Source: Stigmatella erecta | Lineage (GTDB): Bacteria > Myxococcota > Myxococcia > Myxococcales > Myxococcaceae | NCBI RefSeq assembly: GCF_900111745.1 | Contig: NZ_FOIJ01000008.1 | Span: 310,001-374,000 of the forward strand | DNA: 64,000 nucleotides | Direction: 5' to 3' | Shown here: positions 8,103-15,217 of the stretch, one piece after another | Layout: the number at the start of each line of letters is the position of its first letter | How positions within the stretch are numbered: the stretch's first letter is position 1 | Program-made: the position numbers and the translations under genes | Notes under the pieces: model-generated | Database searches by the model: none | The model's input: the letters and a program-made list of their open reading frames with translations, nothing else | What the model was told of the DNA's origin: nothing

Positions 8103-10922
8103 TCAAGAGGGGGCGACGGCATCGGCGGGGGGGCGGGAAATCCAGGCCGCGATGAACAGGTCCATGTCGCCGCGCAGGACGTCCTTGACGCGGGGCGTTC
8201 CCGCGCCGGTGCGCGGGTCCTCCACGCGCGCGCCGCGGCCCAGGTAGTAGCGTCGGGCCTCGTCCGTGCTGGTGCCCTGGCCCGAGACGACCCGCGAGGC
8301 AATGTCCTTCAGCTCCTCCATGTCTCCGGGGCCTGTCAGGGTCAACACCCGGCCCGTGGCGGAGTCCTTCACCGTGACTTCGGTGCGGACGCGCTCCAGG
8401 AAGGTGCCCTCGTGCTGCCTCACTGGGCGGCCCTCGATGGCCAGCGCCAGGTCCTCCAGGGTGCCGGGAGAGCCCCCCCGGTGCACCCGGACGTAGGCGC
8501 GCTGCCGCTTCTCCTCCTCGATGCGCCGGTGCAGCCCGGCCTCGCCGGCGAGGAAGCCGTAGGCCCCAGGCCCCGCGATGCGCACCACCACCCGGGCCGG
8601 GTGCTCCGCCTCGGCCACCAGCATGGCCTCGTAGCCGCGCTTCTGGGCCCACCCCAGGTACATGGTGGCCAGCTCCTGAATCCACGCGTCCTGGGCTTCC
8701 GCCGAGTCGCTGGCGCAGATGTCCACCAGGGCCTCGACGTCGTTGGCGGTGGCGCCCGCGGCGTGCAGCGCCTCGGACATCTGCACCTCGCGGGCGACCT
8801 CTTCGACCTGCTTGGCCGCGGAGGTCAGCTGCACCTCGTTCTTGGCCTCGCGCACCAGGCGCCGGGCGAAGGTGACGGCCTGCTCCACCCGCTCCAGCTC
8901 GTTGATCTGCGCCTCGATGGTGCGGAAGGCGCGCAGGGTAGCGGCGGCGCGCGCCGGGTCATCCCAGAGGTTGGGCGCCTGGGTCTCGGACAGGAGCTGG
9001 TTGCGCTTCTCCTCCAGCAAGGGCCGCTCGGAGGACACCGACAGCGCCCGGGCCCGCCCCACGAGCCGGTCCATCTCGAGCAGGAGCGACTTGCGGTCCA
9101 GCCGGCGCTTGACGGAGGCCGCCTTCGGGGTGGGCAGGGAGAGCTGGGCGGTGGCCTCGCGCGGCAGGGGCAGGGGCTCGGCCACGGCCATGACCTTGCC
9201 GCCGGGACGGGCCTCCACGCGCACCGGGGTGCCCGGCCGCAGCGGCTTGCGGGCAATCTCCACGGCGAGCGCGGCGGTGAGCGTCTTCTCGATTTCCCGC
9301 TGAAGGAACCGCGCGCCGAACTGGGGCGAGTAGCCCCGCTCCACGAGCAGGTCCACCACCTCGGGGGTGACCTCCACGTCCAGGGCCCGGGCCCGGATGC
9401 CCTCGCGCTCCAGCACGCGGCCCACCTCGCGCTGGGCAATCTTGCGGATCTCCACCTTCGTGAGCGGCCGGAAGTGGCAGATGGCATCGAAGCGGTTGAG
9501 GAACTCGGGCCGGAAGGCCTCGGCGATGCGCCGGTCCACCTCGGTGACGAGCTCCTGGTCCCGCCGGTTGCCGGCGAAGCCCAGCGCGGGCTCCCGGTAC
9601 ACCTCGGCGCCCACGTTGGAGGTGGCCACGATGAGCGTGTTGTTGCAGGAGACCGTCTCGCCCGCGCCGTTGACGAACGTCCCCTCGTCGAAGAGCTGGA
9701 GGAAGCGGTCGTGCACGCTGCGCGCTGCCTTCTCGAACTCATCGAGCAGCAGCACGGTGAACACCTTGCCGTCGAGCAGGGCGGTCAGCTCGCCACGCCG
9801 GGTCTCCAGGGCGGGGGCCCAGGAGGCGCCGAAGGGGACGTTCTCATCCCCATCGTTGGGAAAGTCCGCCATGTTGAGGCGCACCAGCCGGTCCGCGGAG
9901 CCGAAGAGGTACTCGGCCAGCAGCTTGGCGAGCTGCGTCTTGCCCACGCCCGTGGGGCCCGCGAAGAGGAAGACGCCCAGCGGCCGGCGCGGATCATTCA
10001 GGCCCGCCTTGAGCAGGGCCACGGAGCGCAGCACCGCGCCCACCGCATCCGTCTGGCCGAGCAGCCGCTCCCCGAAGAAGCGCTCCGTCTCGTCCAGGTC
10101 CAGCGGCATCGCGTCGTCCACCACGAAGCGGGGCAGGCGCGTGGCGGAGCAGAAGCGGGTCAGCACGTCCTCGGGGCCCACGCGGTCGCGGGCCGCGCTG
10201 CCCGCCTCGGCGGCGGTCTCCTTGAGCAGCTCGATGGCCTTGCGCGGCATGCGCTGGGCCAGCAGGAACTTGGCGGACAGGCGCAGGGCCAAGTCACACG
10301 CGGCCGGGTCGATGGGCAGGCGCAGCTCGCGCTCCAGCTCCTCGGCGACGCGGCCCAGAATCCACCGCGAGCGCTCCAGGGGCGGCTCCTGGAGCGGAAT
10401 GAGGTGAAGCCGCTCGGCGAGCGCCTCGTCCGCGCGCAGCAACTCCTGCACGCGCTTGGGCTCGGTCTCGAAGATGAAGCGCAGGCCGCCGGTGCGCAGC
10501 GCGCGGATGGCCACGGGGGCCAGGGGGCCTCCGAGCACCAGGTGCAGGTCCCGGATGTAGACGATGGGGCAGGGCTGCCGGCCCAGGTGGCCGAGCAGCT
10601 CCTCGAAGCGCTCCGCGGCCTGCCGGTCCGTGCTGCGGGCCAGGATGTTGGCGGTGGAGATCTCCACCAGGCGCGCCGGGGCCAGCTCCGCGTCCACCCG
10701 GCCCTCGGCGATGCGGCGGGCCACTTCCTGGATGAGGGCGCTCTTGCCCACCCCGGGCTCTCCGGCCAGCAGGGGGTGCTTGCCCCCCCGGGTGAGCAGC
10801 CCGAGCACTTCGGCCACCCCCGCATCCGCCCCGTGCGCGGGGGGGAGCTTGCCTTCACGCGCGGCCGCCGTGAGGTCGCGATCGATGAGCCTCTCGTTGT
10901 CCTCGCCTTTGCGCGTCGCCAT
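8103..10922 (-). CDS. Clp/Hsp100-type AAA+ ATPase fused to a release-factor-2-like C-terminal module lacking GGQ
   Basis: The 939-residue protein has two parts. Residues 1-585 are a two-ring Clp ATPase without Clp N-domain or coiled-coil M-domain. D1 has Walker A GEPGVGKS near residue 55, but its Walker B reads IVYIRDLH with no catalytic Glu. D2 has Walker A GPTGVGKT near 322, Walker B LLLDEFEK, sensor ATSNVG, and the C-terminal YSPQFGARFLQREIE. Residues about 605-930 resemble peptide chain release factor RF2: NLWDDPARA (PCRF domain), MYLGWAQKRGYEA, GPGAYGFLAGEAGLHR, then the RF2 tail VEDPRTG and VLRGDMDLFIAAW. The peptidyl-hydrolysis motif GGQ and the stop-codon motif SPF are both absent. 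The ATG at 10922 is preferred over the GTG at 10952 because an AGGGG site precedes it. Function unknown; a ribosome-linked unfoldase is inference. Confidence 0.85.
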   Translation of the reverse strand: MATRKGEDNERLIDRDLTAAAREGKLPPAHGADAGVAEVLGLLTRGGKHPLLAGEPGVGKSALIQEVARRIAEGRVDAELAPARLVEISTANILARSTDRQAAERFEELLGHLGRQPCPIVYIRDLHLVLGGPLAPVAIRALRTGGLRFIFETEPKRVQELLRADEALAERLHLIPLQEPPLERSRWILGRVAEELERELRLPIDPAACDLALRLSAKFLLAQRMPRKAIELLKETAAEAGSAARDRVGPEDVLTRFCSATRLPRFVVDDAMPLDLDETERFFGERLLGQTDAVGAVLRSVALLKAGLNDPRRPLGVFLFAGPTGVGKTQLAKLLAEYLFGSADRLVRLNMADFPNDGDENVPFGASWAPALETRRGELTALLDGKVFTVLLLDEFEKAARSVHDRFLQLFDEGTFVNGAGETVSCNNTLIVATSNVGAEVYREPALGFAGNRRDQELVTEVDRRIAEAFRPEFLNRFDAICHFRPLTKVEIRKIAQREVGRVLEREGIRARALDVEVTPEVVDLLVERGYSPQFGARFLQREIEKTLTAALAVEIARKPLRPGTPVRVEARPGGKVMAVAEPLPLPREATAQLSLPTPKAASVKRRLDRKSLLLEMDRLVGRARALSVSSERPLLEEKRNQLLSETQAPNLWDDPARAAATLRAFRTIEAQINELERVEQAVTFARRLVREAKNEVQLTSAAKQVEEVAREVQMSEALHAAGATANDVEALVDICASDSAEAQDAWIQELATMYLGWAQKRGYEAMLVAEAEHPARVVVRIAGPGAYGFLAGEAGLHRRIEEEKRQRAYVRVHRGGSPGTLEDLALAIEGRPVRQHEGTFLERVRTEVTVKDSATGRVLTLTGPGDMEELKDIASRVVSGQGTSTDEARRYYLGRGARVEDPRTGAGTPRVKDVLRGDMDLFIAAWISRPPADAVAPS

Positions 10923-10988
10923 GATGAACCGCCCCTGGAGGAGGTGCGGCACTCTAACGGAAGTCCTGCCCCAGGGGGTTGGCCGTGC

Positions 10989-11285
10989 TCACGCGACCGC
11001 GCGGCAGAGGGAGATCTCCGCGGGTGCGGCCAGCAGGGCCTGCAGCTCCGAGAAGACCTTTTCCATGTGCGGCAGCGCCAGGTGCGTGTTCAGGACGGTC
11101 TCGCTGGCCCACTCTTCCATCAGGAAGAACAGGGTCGGGTCCTGCTGGCTCTGGACGGGCTCGTAGCGGATGACGCCTTCTTCTTGAAGGGTCTGCTCCT
11201 TCAGCATCCGCATCAGCTGAAGCAGGGACTCCTCTCCTCCAGACTTCGTCTGCATCCGCACGACGACACAAACCTTATGAGTCAT
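10989..11285 (-). CDS. Small ABM-fold (quinol monooxygenase/YgiN-like) protein
   Basis: The 98-residue protein shows the antibiotic-biosynthesis-monooxygenase fold pattern: VCVVVRMQTKSGGEESLL, MLKEQTLQEEGVIRYE, FFLMEEWASETVLNTHLALPHM. These dimeric ferredoxin-fold proteins oxidise quinols or act as haem or heat-stress associated factors; the substrate is not predictable. The ATG at 11285 follows GGGAGGGG at a 4-base spacing and is preferred over the upstream in-frame start at 11315. The gene is transcribed away from nfi and lies 66 bases upstream of the Clp-RF fusion gene, in the same direction. Confidence 0.8.
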   Translation of the reverse strand: MTHKVCVVVRMQTKSGGEESLLQLMRMLKEQTLQEEGVIRYEPVQSQQDPTLFFLMEEWASETVLNTHLALPHMEKVFSELQALLAAPAEISLCRAVA

Positions 11286-11454
11286 GGTTCCCCTCCCAAT
11301 ACGCCAGTGCAGCATAGCGCACGGCGCAAGATGCCGTGTTCAGGCCCGGGCATTCAGGCTGTCCGGAGATGAACAGTGTTCTGGAACTCAGCAGGTAGGG
11401 CGATTCCGGTGCAACCCCTGAGGTCATAGCCTCCCTGGAAACGTGGGGAGAGCC

Positions 11455-12180
11455 ATGGGTGAAAGCGCCGAAACGTTGCATGGATGGGGAGTCACTCCCC
11501 AGGAAGCCGTCGCGCTGCAGAACGCGCTCCGGGAGCGGTTGGTGTTGCAGCCACCGGCCTCCCTGCGGGTCTCCCGTGTCGCGGGGGCGGATATCTCCAC
11601 CGAGAATGGCAACGCGCTGGGATACGGCGGCTTCGTGGTGCTCGATGCGGTCTCCTTGCGGCCGGTGGAGCAGGCGGGGGCCGCCGTCGCGTTGAGCTTT
11701 CCCTATGTCCCGGGGCTGCTCTCGTTTCGCGAGCTGCCCGTGCTGCTGGCCGCGTGGAACCGGCTCGCGCACAAGCCCGACCTGGTCATCTTCGATGGGC
11801 AGGGCATCGCGCACCCGCGCCGGTTTGGAATCGCCTGCCACGGTGGGCTGCTGCTGGGCGTGCCTTCCATCGGGTGTGCCAAGTCCTTGCTGGTGGGCAA
11901 GGTGGGCCCCCTGGGCGAGGCCCGCGGCGAGACGGCGGAGATTCGGCACCGGGGCGAGGTGGTGGGCATGGCGGTCCGCACCCGGCGGGGCGTGAGCCCG
12001 GTCTACGTCTCGCCAGGGCATCTGATGGACCTGCCCACGGCGGTGGAGTGGGTGCTGCGCGTGAGCCCGCGCTACCGCGAGCCGGAGACGACCCGCCATG
12101 CGCACCGCTTCGTCAACGCGTTGCGCACGGCGGGGGGAGGGGACCGCGAGGCTCAGGAGAAGACCGAGACCTCTCCATGA
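11455..12180 (+). CDS. nfi: Endonuclease V (deoxyinosine 3'-endonuclease)
   Basis: The 241-residue protein has the endonuclease V motifs: VAGADIST with the first metal Asp, YGGFVVLD, FPYVPGLLSFRELPVL with the active-site Glu, and IFDGQGIAHPRRFGIACHGG with the second Asp. The YVSPGHLMDLPTAVEWV helix and HRFVNALR tail complete the fold. The enzyme nicks DNA one base 3' of deoxyinosine and starts repair of deaminated adenine. The ATG at 11455 has a GGGGAGA ribosome site; the in-frame GTG at 11443 is less likely. The 3' end meets the broken phosphoesterase on the other strand at about 12172-12180. Confidence 0.93.
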   Translation: MGESAETLHGWGVTPQEAVALQNALRERLVLQPPASLRVSRVAGADISTENGNALGYGGFVVLDAVSLRPVEQAGAAVALSFPYVPGLLSFRELPVLLAAWNRLAHKPDLVIFDGQGIAHPRRFGIACHGGLLLGVPSIGCAKSLLVGKVGPLGEARGETAEIRHRGEVVGMAVRTRRGVSPVYVSPGHLMDLPTAVEWVLRVSPRYREPETTRHAHRFVNALRTAGGGDREAQEKTETSP

Positions 12181-12484
12181 ACGGCAGCCGGGCCAGGTAG
12201 TCGAAGTGCTCGGGCGCCAGGGCGCGGCGTGTCGCCAGATGGTCTGGCGTCAGCCGCTCGCCGGCGCGGTAGCGTTGCTGCAGGTGCTTCTCCTCGTGGT
12301 GGCCCTGAATGGCCTCGTGGCGCATGGCCAGCTCGACGCACTCGCGGGGCTTGGGCCCCCGGTCTACGAGATCTCCCGCGAACACAATCCGGTCGCTGGA
12401 GGTGGCGCCCACGGCGTCGAGCAGCTCGAGGGCCTCGTCGTAACAGCCGTGAAGGTCGCCAATAACAAGGGTACGGTTCGGCAT
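12113..12484 (-). pseudogene. 3'-truncated metallophosphoesterase (PPP-like) remnant
   Basis: Translation from the ATG at 12484 (AAGGAG site just upstream) gives a convincing calcineurin-like phosphoesterase N-terminus: VIGDLHGCYDEALELLD with the metal motif GDxHG, then FAGDLVDRGPKP with GDxxDRG. After about residue 104 (position 12172, LARLPFME) the similarity stops and a low-complexity 19-residue tail runs antisense into the end of nfi. The C-terminal half with the GHxH metal-binding histidines is missing. The third motif GNHE reads GHHEEK, an Asn-to-His change at the residue that supports catalysis. Loss of half the domain plus a changed active-site residue argues for a decaying gene. A 286-base gap upstream is shared with the divergent ECF sigma gene. 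Confidence 0.6.
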
Positions 12485-12716
12485 GACATCACTCCTTGCG
12501 CCCCCAGACGCGGCGGCCTCCGGGGGCTGACAAGGCCTGGGCCTCCTGGCCTCTCTTCGGGGCGGGCAGGCAGGCATCCCGGGAGGTGCGGCCGGTGAGG
12601 GGCTTTCTTGTCAGGGGATTTCGAGACCCCGCGTCGCATGGAGTGGAACGACGTCCTTTCGTTGGAGGATGCCTGCGGATGCCATCGTGGTACCTTGCCA
12701 CGCCGTGGTTGAGGCC

Positions 12717-12737
12717 CCTACCGATGCACTGGGTAGG
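12717..12737 (+). promoter_or_regulatory. Inverted repeat upstream of the ECF sigma gene
   Basis: CCTACC and GGTAGG form a perfect 6-bp inverted repeat with a 9-base spacer, followed by TTTT, about 34 bases before the GTG start at 12771. A second, weaker repeat (CGTGG/CCACG) lies near 12696-12712. The site could be an operator, an attenuator or part of a promoter. The T run is too short for a strong terminator. Low confidence. Confidence 0.3.
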
Positions 12738-12770
12738 TTTTGACCCTCTCGGCGCAATCAGGTCCCTTCG

Positions 12771-13475
12771 GTGTACGACCAACGCACGGATGAAGAGTTG
12801 TTCGCGGAAGTGGCTCAGCGCCGCGCCGCGGGCCAGGCCTTCGGAGGGCCCCTCGGGGCACTCGTGGAGCGGTGGGGACGCCCCGCCCGCTACGTCGTCA
12901 GTAAAATCCAAGCCAGCTATGGCCGGGGCTCGCCGGCGGATGCGGACGAGCTGTTCCAGGACGCGGTGGGCAAGTTCATCGACCGCGGGCTGGACCAGTT
13001 CCGGGGCATCTCCGAGCAGATGCCCGGCAAGAGCGCCTCGCCCAAGACGTTCTTCCTGCGCATCGTCAAGCACGTCGCAATCGACTTCTACCGGCGTCAG
13101 CGCGAGGACCTGGCCCCCGCGCCCCGGGATCCGGAGGACGCACCGGAGGAGTCTCCCGTGCAGACCGCCCGCGCCGTGGAGTCCGCGCGGCGCGGCGAGG
13201 AGCGCTCCGAGGCCCAGGAGTTCTACTGGGCCGCGTTCGCCCGCCTCCAGCGGGAACACCCCAAGGAGGCAGGCGCATGGGAGCTGTACCACCACCTGGA
13301 TGTGGAGGATCACGTGGAATGTGCTCGCCGGCTGGAGATCACCGTGGCCAATTCCTACAAGCGCGTCAGCCGCGCCCAGGCGTACTTGAAGCTGTACCTG
13401 CTCGAAGCGCGGCAGACGGCCGAGGCCGAGGCCGCGCCCCGCTCCTCCATTGCCGGAAAGGTGTCCGATGAGTGA
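12771..13475 (+). CDS. ECF-type RNA polymerase sigma factor
   Basis: The 234-residue protein (GTG start) has a sigma region 2 core: DADELFQDAVGKFIDRG, then FFLRIVKHVAIDFYRRQRED, the recognised RIxxHxxIDxxRR pattern of ECF sigma factors. An acidic linker follows, then a region-4-like helix-turn-helix (ECARRLEITVANSYKRVSRAQAYLKLYL). It would direct RNA polymerase to a specific promoter class. The stop overlaps the next gene in ATGAGTGA, so the two proteins are translationally coupled; the partner carries zinc-finger-like motifs and is the likely anti-sigma factor. Region 4 is divergent, so the exact ECF group is unknown. Confidence 0.82.
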   Translation: MYDQRTDEELFAEVAQRRAAGQAFGGPLGALVERWGRPARYVVSKIQASYGRGSPADADELFQDAVGKFIDRGLDQFRGISEQMPGKSASPKTFFLRIVKHVAIDFYRRQREDLAPAPRDPEDAPEESPVQTARAVESARRGEERSEAQEFYWAAFARLQREHPKEAGAWELYHHLDVEDHVECARRLEITVANSYKRVSRAQAYLKLYLLEARQTAEAEAAPRSSIAGKVSDE

Positions 13476-14634
13476 AGCACTCTCGCGTTATCAGTCGCGG
13501 CGCCAGCAGCTCACGGGGGCTTCCCTGTCCGTGGGAAGCACGCTGGAGATCGCCGGGGAGCTCCTTCGCCGGAGCGAGGCCCTGGGCACCGAAGGGGTCA
13601 AGCCCGCGCTGCTCGCCCTGAGCCCCTCCCAGCTTGAGACCTGGCTGAGCGGCCTGAAGCCGGGGGACTTGCGGTCCACCCTGCTGCGCGCCGCGGAAGA
13701 GGCGATCGAGGTGGCGCTGGGGGACGGCGAGGAGGCGGAGCTGTGGCGCGCTTCGGCGATGGAGGGCCTGGGGGCGCGGGATCGCGTGGCCTCCGCGCTC
13801 CGGGCGCTGCGGGAGTGGGAGGGGCTTCATGGGGAGCTTCAGGGCGAGGCCGCGCGGCTCAAGGCCCACTTTCTCCAGGCCATTGGCAACATCGACACCG
13901 CGCTCCTGCCCAGGGCCCGCTGGTTCATCCCCTTGAACCCGTACCGCCGCGAGGAGCGTGGCCTGCTCGATGAGGCGGAGCGGAACCGGGCCTGGTGGTT
14001 CTCCGCGCGCGCGCACTGCGATGACCTGGTGGCCTCCTGGGTGGCGCCGGCCGCCGCGCGCTCCCCGCACCTGGAGAGCTGCTCCGAGTGCCGTGAGGAC
14101 CTGGAAGAGGCCGCCACCGTCGACAGCCCCCCGAGCCGCCACCTGAGCGAGGAGGACCTCTGGCGGTTCGACATGGGCACGCTCTCGGGCAGTGAGCGCG
14201 CCCGGATCGATGCCCACGCGGGGCAGTGTGAGGAATGTGCTCAGGCCCTCCTGGCGCTCGACGCGGGGGATGCGGCCATCGAGGAGGCGCTGGGCCAGGA
14301 GGCGGGAGCCTCCAGCGCGCGGACCTCGCGTGCGGCCCTTCCTCCCCGGCCGGGTGCCCGCCATCCCGAGCAGCGCGAGGTGCTCGAGGAGCGGCGCGAG
14401 TTTCGCGTGCTCCTGGTGCGGGATCGGCAACGGGTGAGGCTGCTGGTGTCCCCCTTGGAGGACCGCACCCTGACCGCCGCGGTGTTTCTCAGCCCGGGCA
14501 AGCCGTCGCTCAAGCCCATCCCGGGGCCCGAGGGGCTGTCCTTCGAGCTAGGCGAGAGCACGGGCGGCCTGCGCTCCGCCCACCTCTCGGTGAAGGCGGG
14601 GACCGTCACGCTGGAGCGGGACTTCTCGTTCTGA
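13468..14634 (+). CDS. Putative soluble zinc-motif anti-sigma factor for the adjacent ECF sigma
   Basis: The 388-residue protein starts at the ATG at 13468 inside the end of the sigma gene (8-base overlap), which favours a fixed ratio between both products. It carries two HxxxCxxC motifs (His201/Cys205/Cys208 and His250/Cys254/Cys257), the pattern of zinc-binding anti-sigma (ZAS) domains. The N-terminal 190 residues are helical and unrecognised, and the C-terminal 80 residues look beta-rich. No transmembrane segment is visible, unlike most ECF anti-sigma factors, so a cytoplasmic sensor is likely. The anti-sigma role is inferred from gene order and motifs. Confidence 0.6.
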   Translation: MSEALSRYQSRRQQLTGASLSVGSTLEIAGELLRRSEALGTEGVKPALLALSPSQLETWLSGLKPGDLRSTLLRAAEEAIEVALGDGEEAELWRASAMEGLGARDRVASALRALREWEGLHGELQGEAARLKAHFLQAIGNIDTALLPRARWFIPLNPYRREERGLLDEAERNRAWWFSARAHCDDLVASWVAPAAARSPHLESCSECREDLEEAATVDSPPSRHLSEEDLWRFDMGTLSGSERARIDAHAGQCEECAQALLALDAGDAAIEEALGQEAGASSARTSRAALPPRPGARHPEQREVLEERREFRVLLVRDRQRVRLLVSPLEDRTLTAAVFLSPGKPSLKPIPGPEGLSFELGESTGGLRSAHLSVKAGTVTLERDFSF

Positions 14635-14635
14635 G

Positions 14636-15106
14636 TCAGTTGACCGCGGGGCTCTCGCCAGAGGCCCACGGGAGGGTGGAGATGCGCACCACCCCCTGGG
14701 CGCGGGCGCAGATGTTGCCCTGATCATCCCGGATGCGGGCGGAGGCGAAGAGGGTGCTCTTCCCATGGGAGTCGATCTCGGCTTCCGCCTCGATGGACTT
14801 GCCCACCAGCGGGCGCTGGAAGCTGACGGAGATCTGCAAGGTGGCGCAGCGCCGGGTGGGATCCACCAGCGCGGGCGTGCAGCCGATGGCCAGGTCGAAC
14901 AGGGCGGAGATGATGGCGCCGTTGACGGCCGTGGTGCCCAGGCCTCCCAGGTGCTCGGGGCGCACCTCGGGCATGGTGATGACGGCCTTGCGGCCCTCCG
15001 GGAAGGAGAGCCGGACGCCCAGGTAACGCAGGGTCTGGCTCTGGGTGAACTGTTCTGCGAAGCGGTCCAGCTGCTCCTGGGTGGGCCGGGCGGGGGGAGT
15101 GGACAT
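14636..15106 (-). CDS. PaaI-type hotdog-fold thioesterase
   Basis: The 156-residue single-domain protein has the hotdog motifs of the PaaI/YdiI group: HLGGLGTTAVNGAIISALFDLAIGC (the helix with the catalytic loop), ISVSFQRPLVGKSIEAEAEI, and a final strand ending ARAQGVVRI. Such enzymes hydrolyse acyl-CoA thioesters, often aromatic ones. The substrate is unknown. The gene converges with the anti-sigma gene with a 1-base gap and is transcribed away from pcrA. Confidence 0.82.
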   Translation of the reverse strand: MSTPPARPTQEQLDRFAEQFTQSQTLRYLGVRLSFPEGRKAVITMPEVRPEHLGGLGTTAVNGAIISALFDLAIGCTPALVDPTRRCATLQISVSFQRPLVGKSIEAEAEIDSHGKSTLFASARIRDDQGNICARAQGVVRISTLPWASGESPAVN

Positions 15107-15217
15107 GGCTGCACTCTATCGATCCGGGCGGCCAAGGGGGCGCAAGTCCCCTGCGGATCCTCCTTCTCCAGGACGCGAAAGGCGTTAGAAGAGAGGGTTG
15201 CTGCTCCTGGATCCGCC

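Noticed and set aside
10923-10952. Longer GTG start of the Clp-RF fusion at 10952
   Set aside because: No ribosome site precedes it, whereas AGGGG stands before the ATG at 10922.
8031-11372. A 1113-codon open frame on the + strand
   Set aside because: It is antisense to the Clp-RF fusion, whose motifs are certain.
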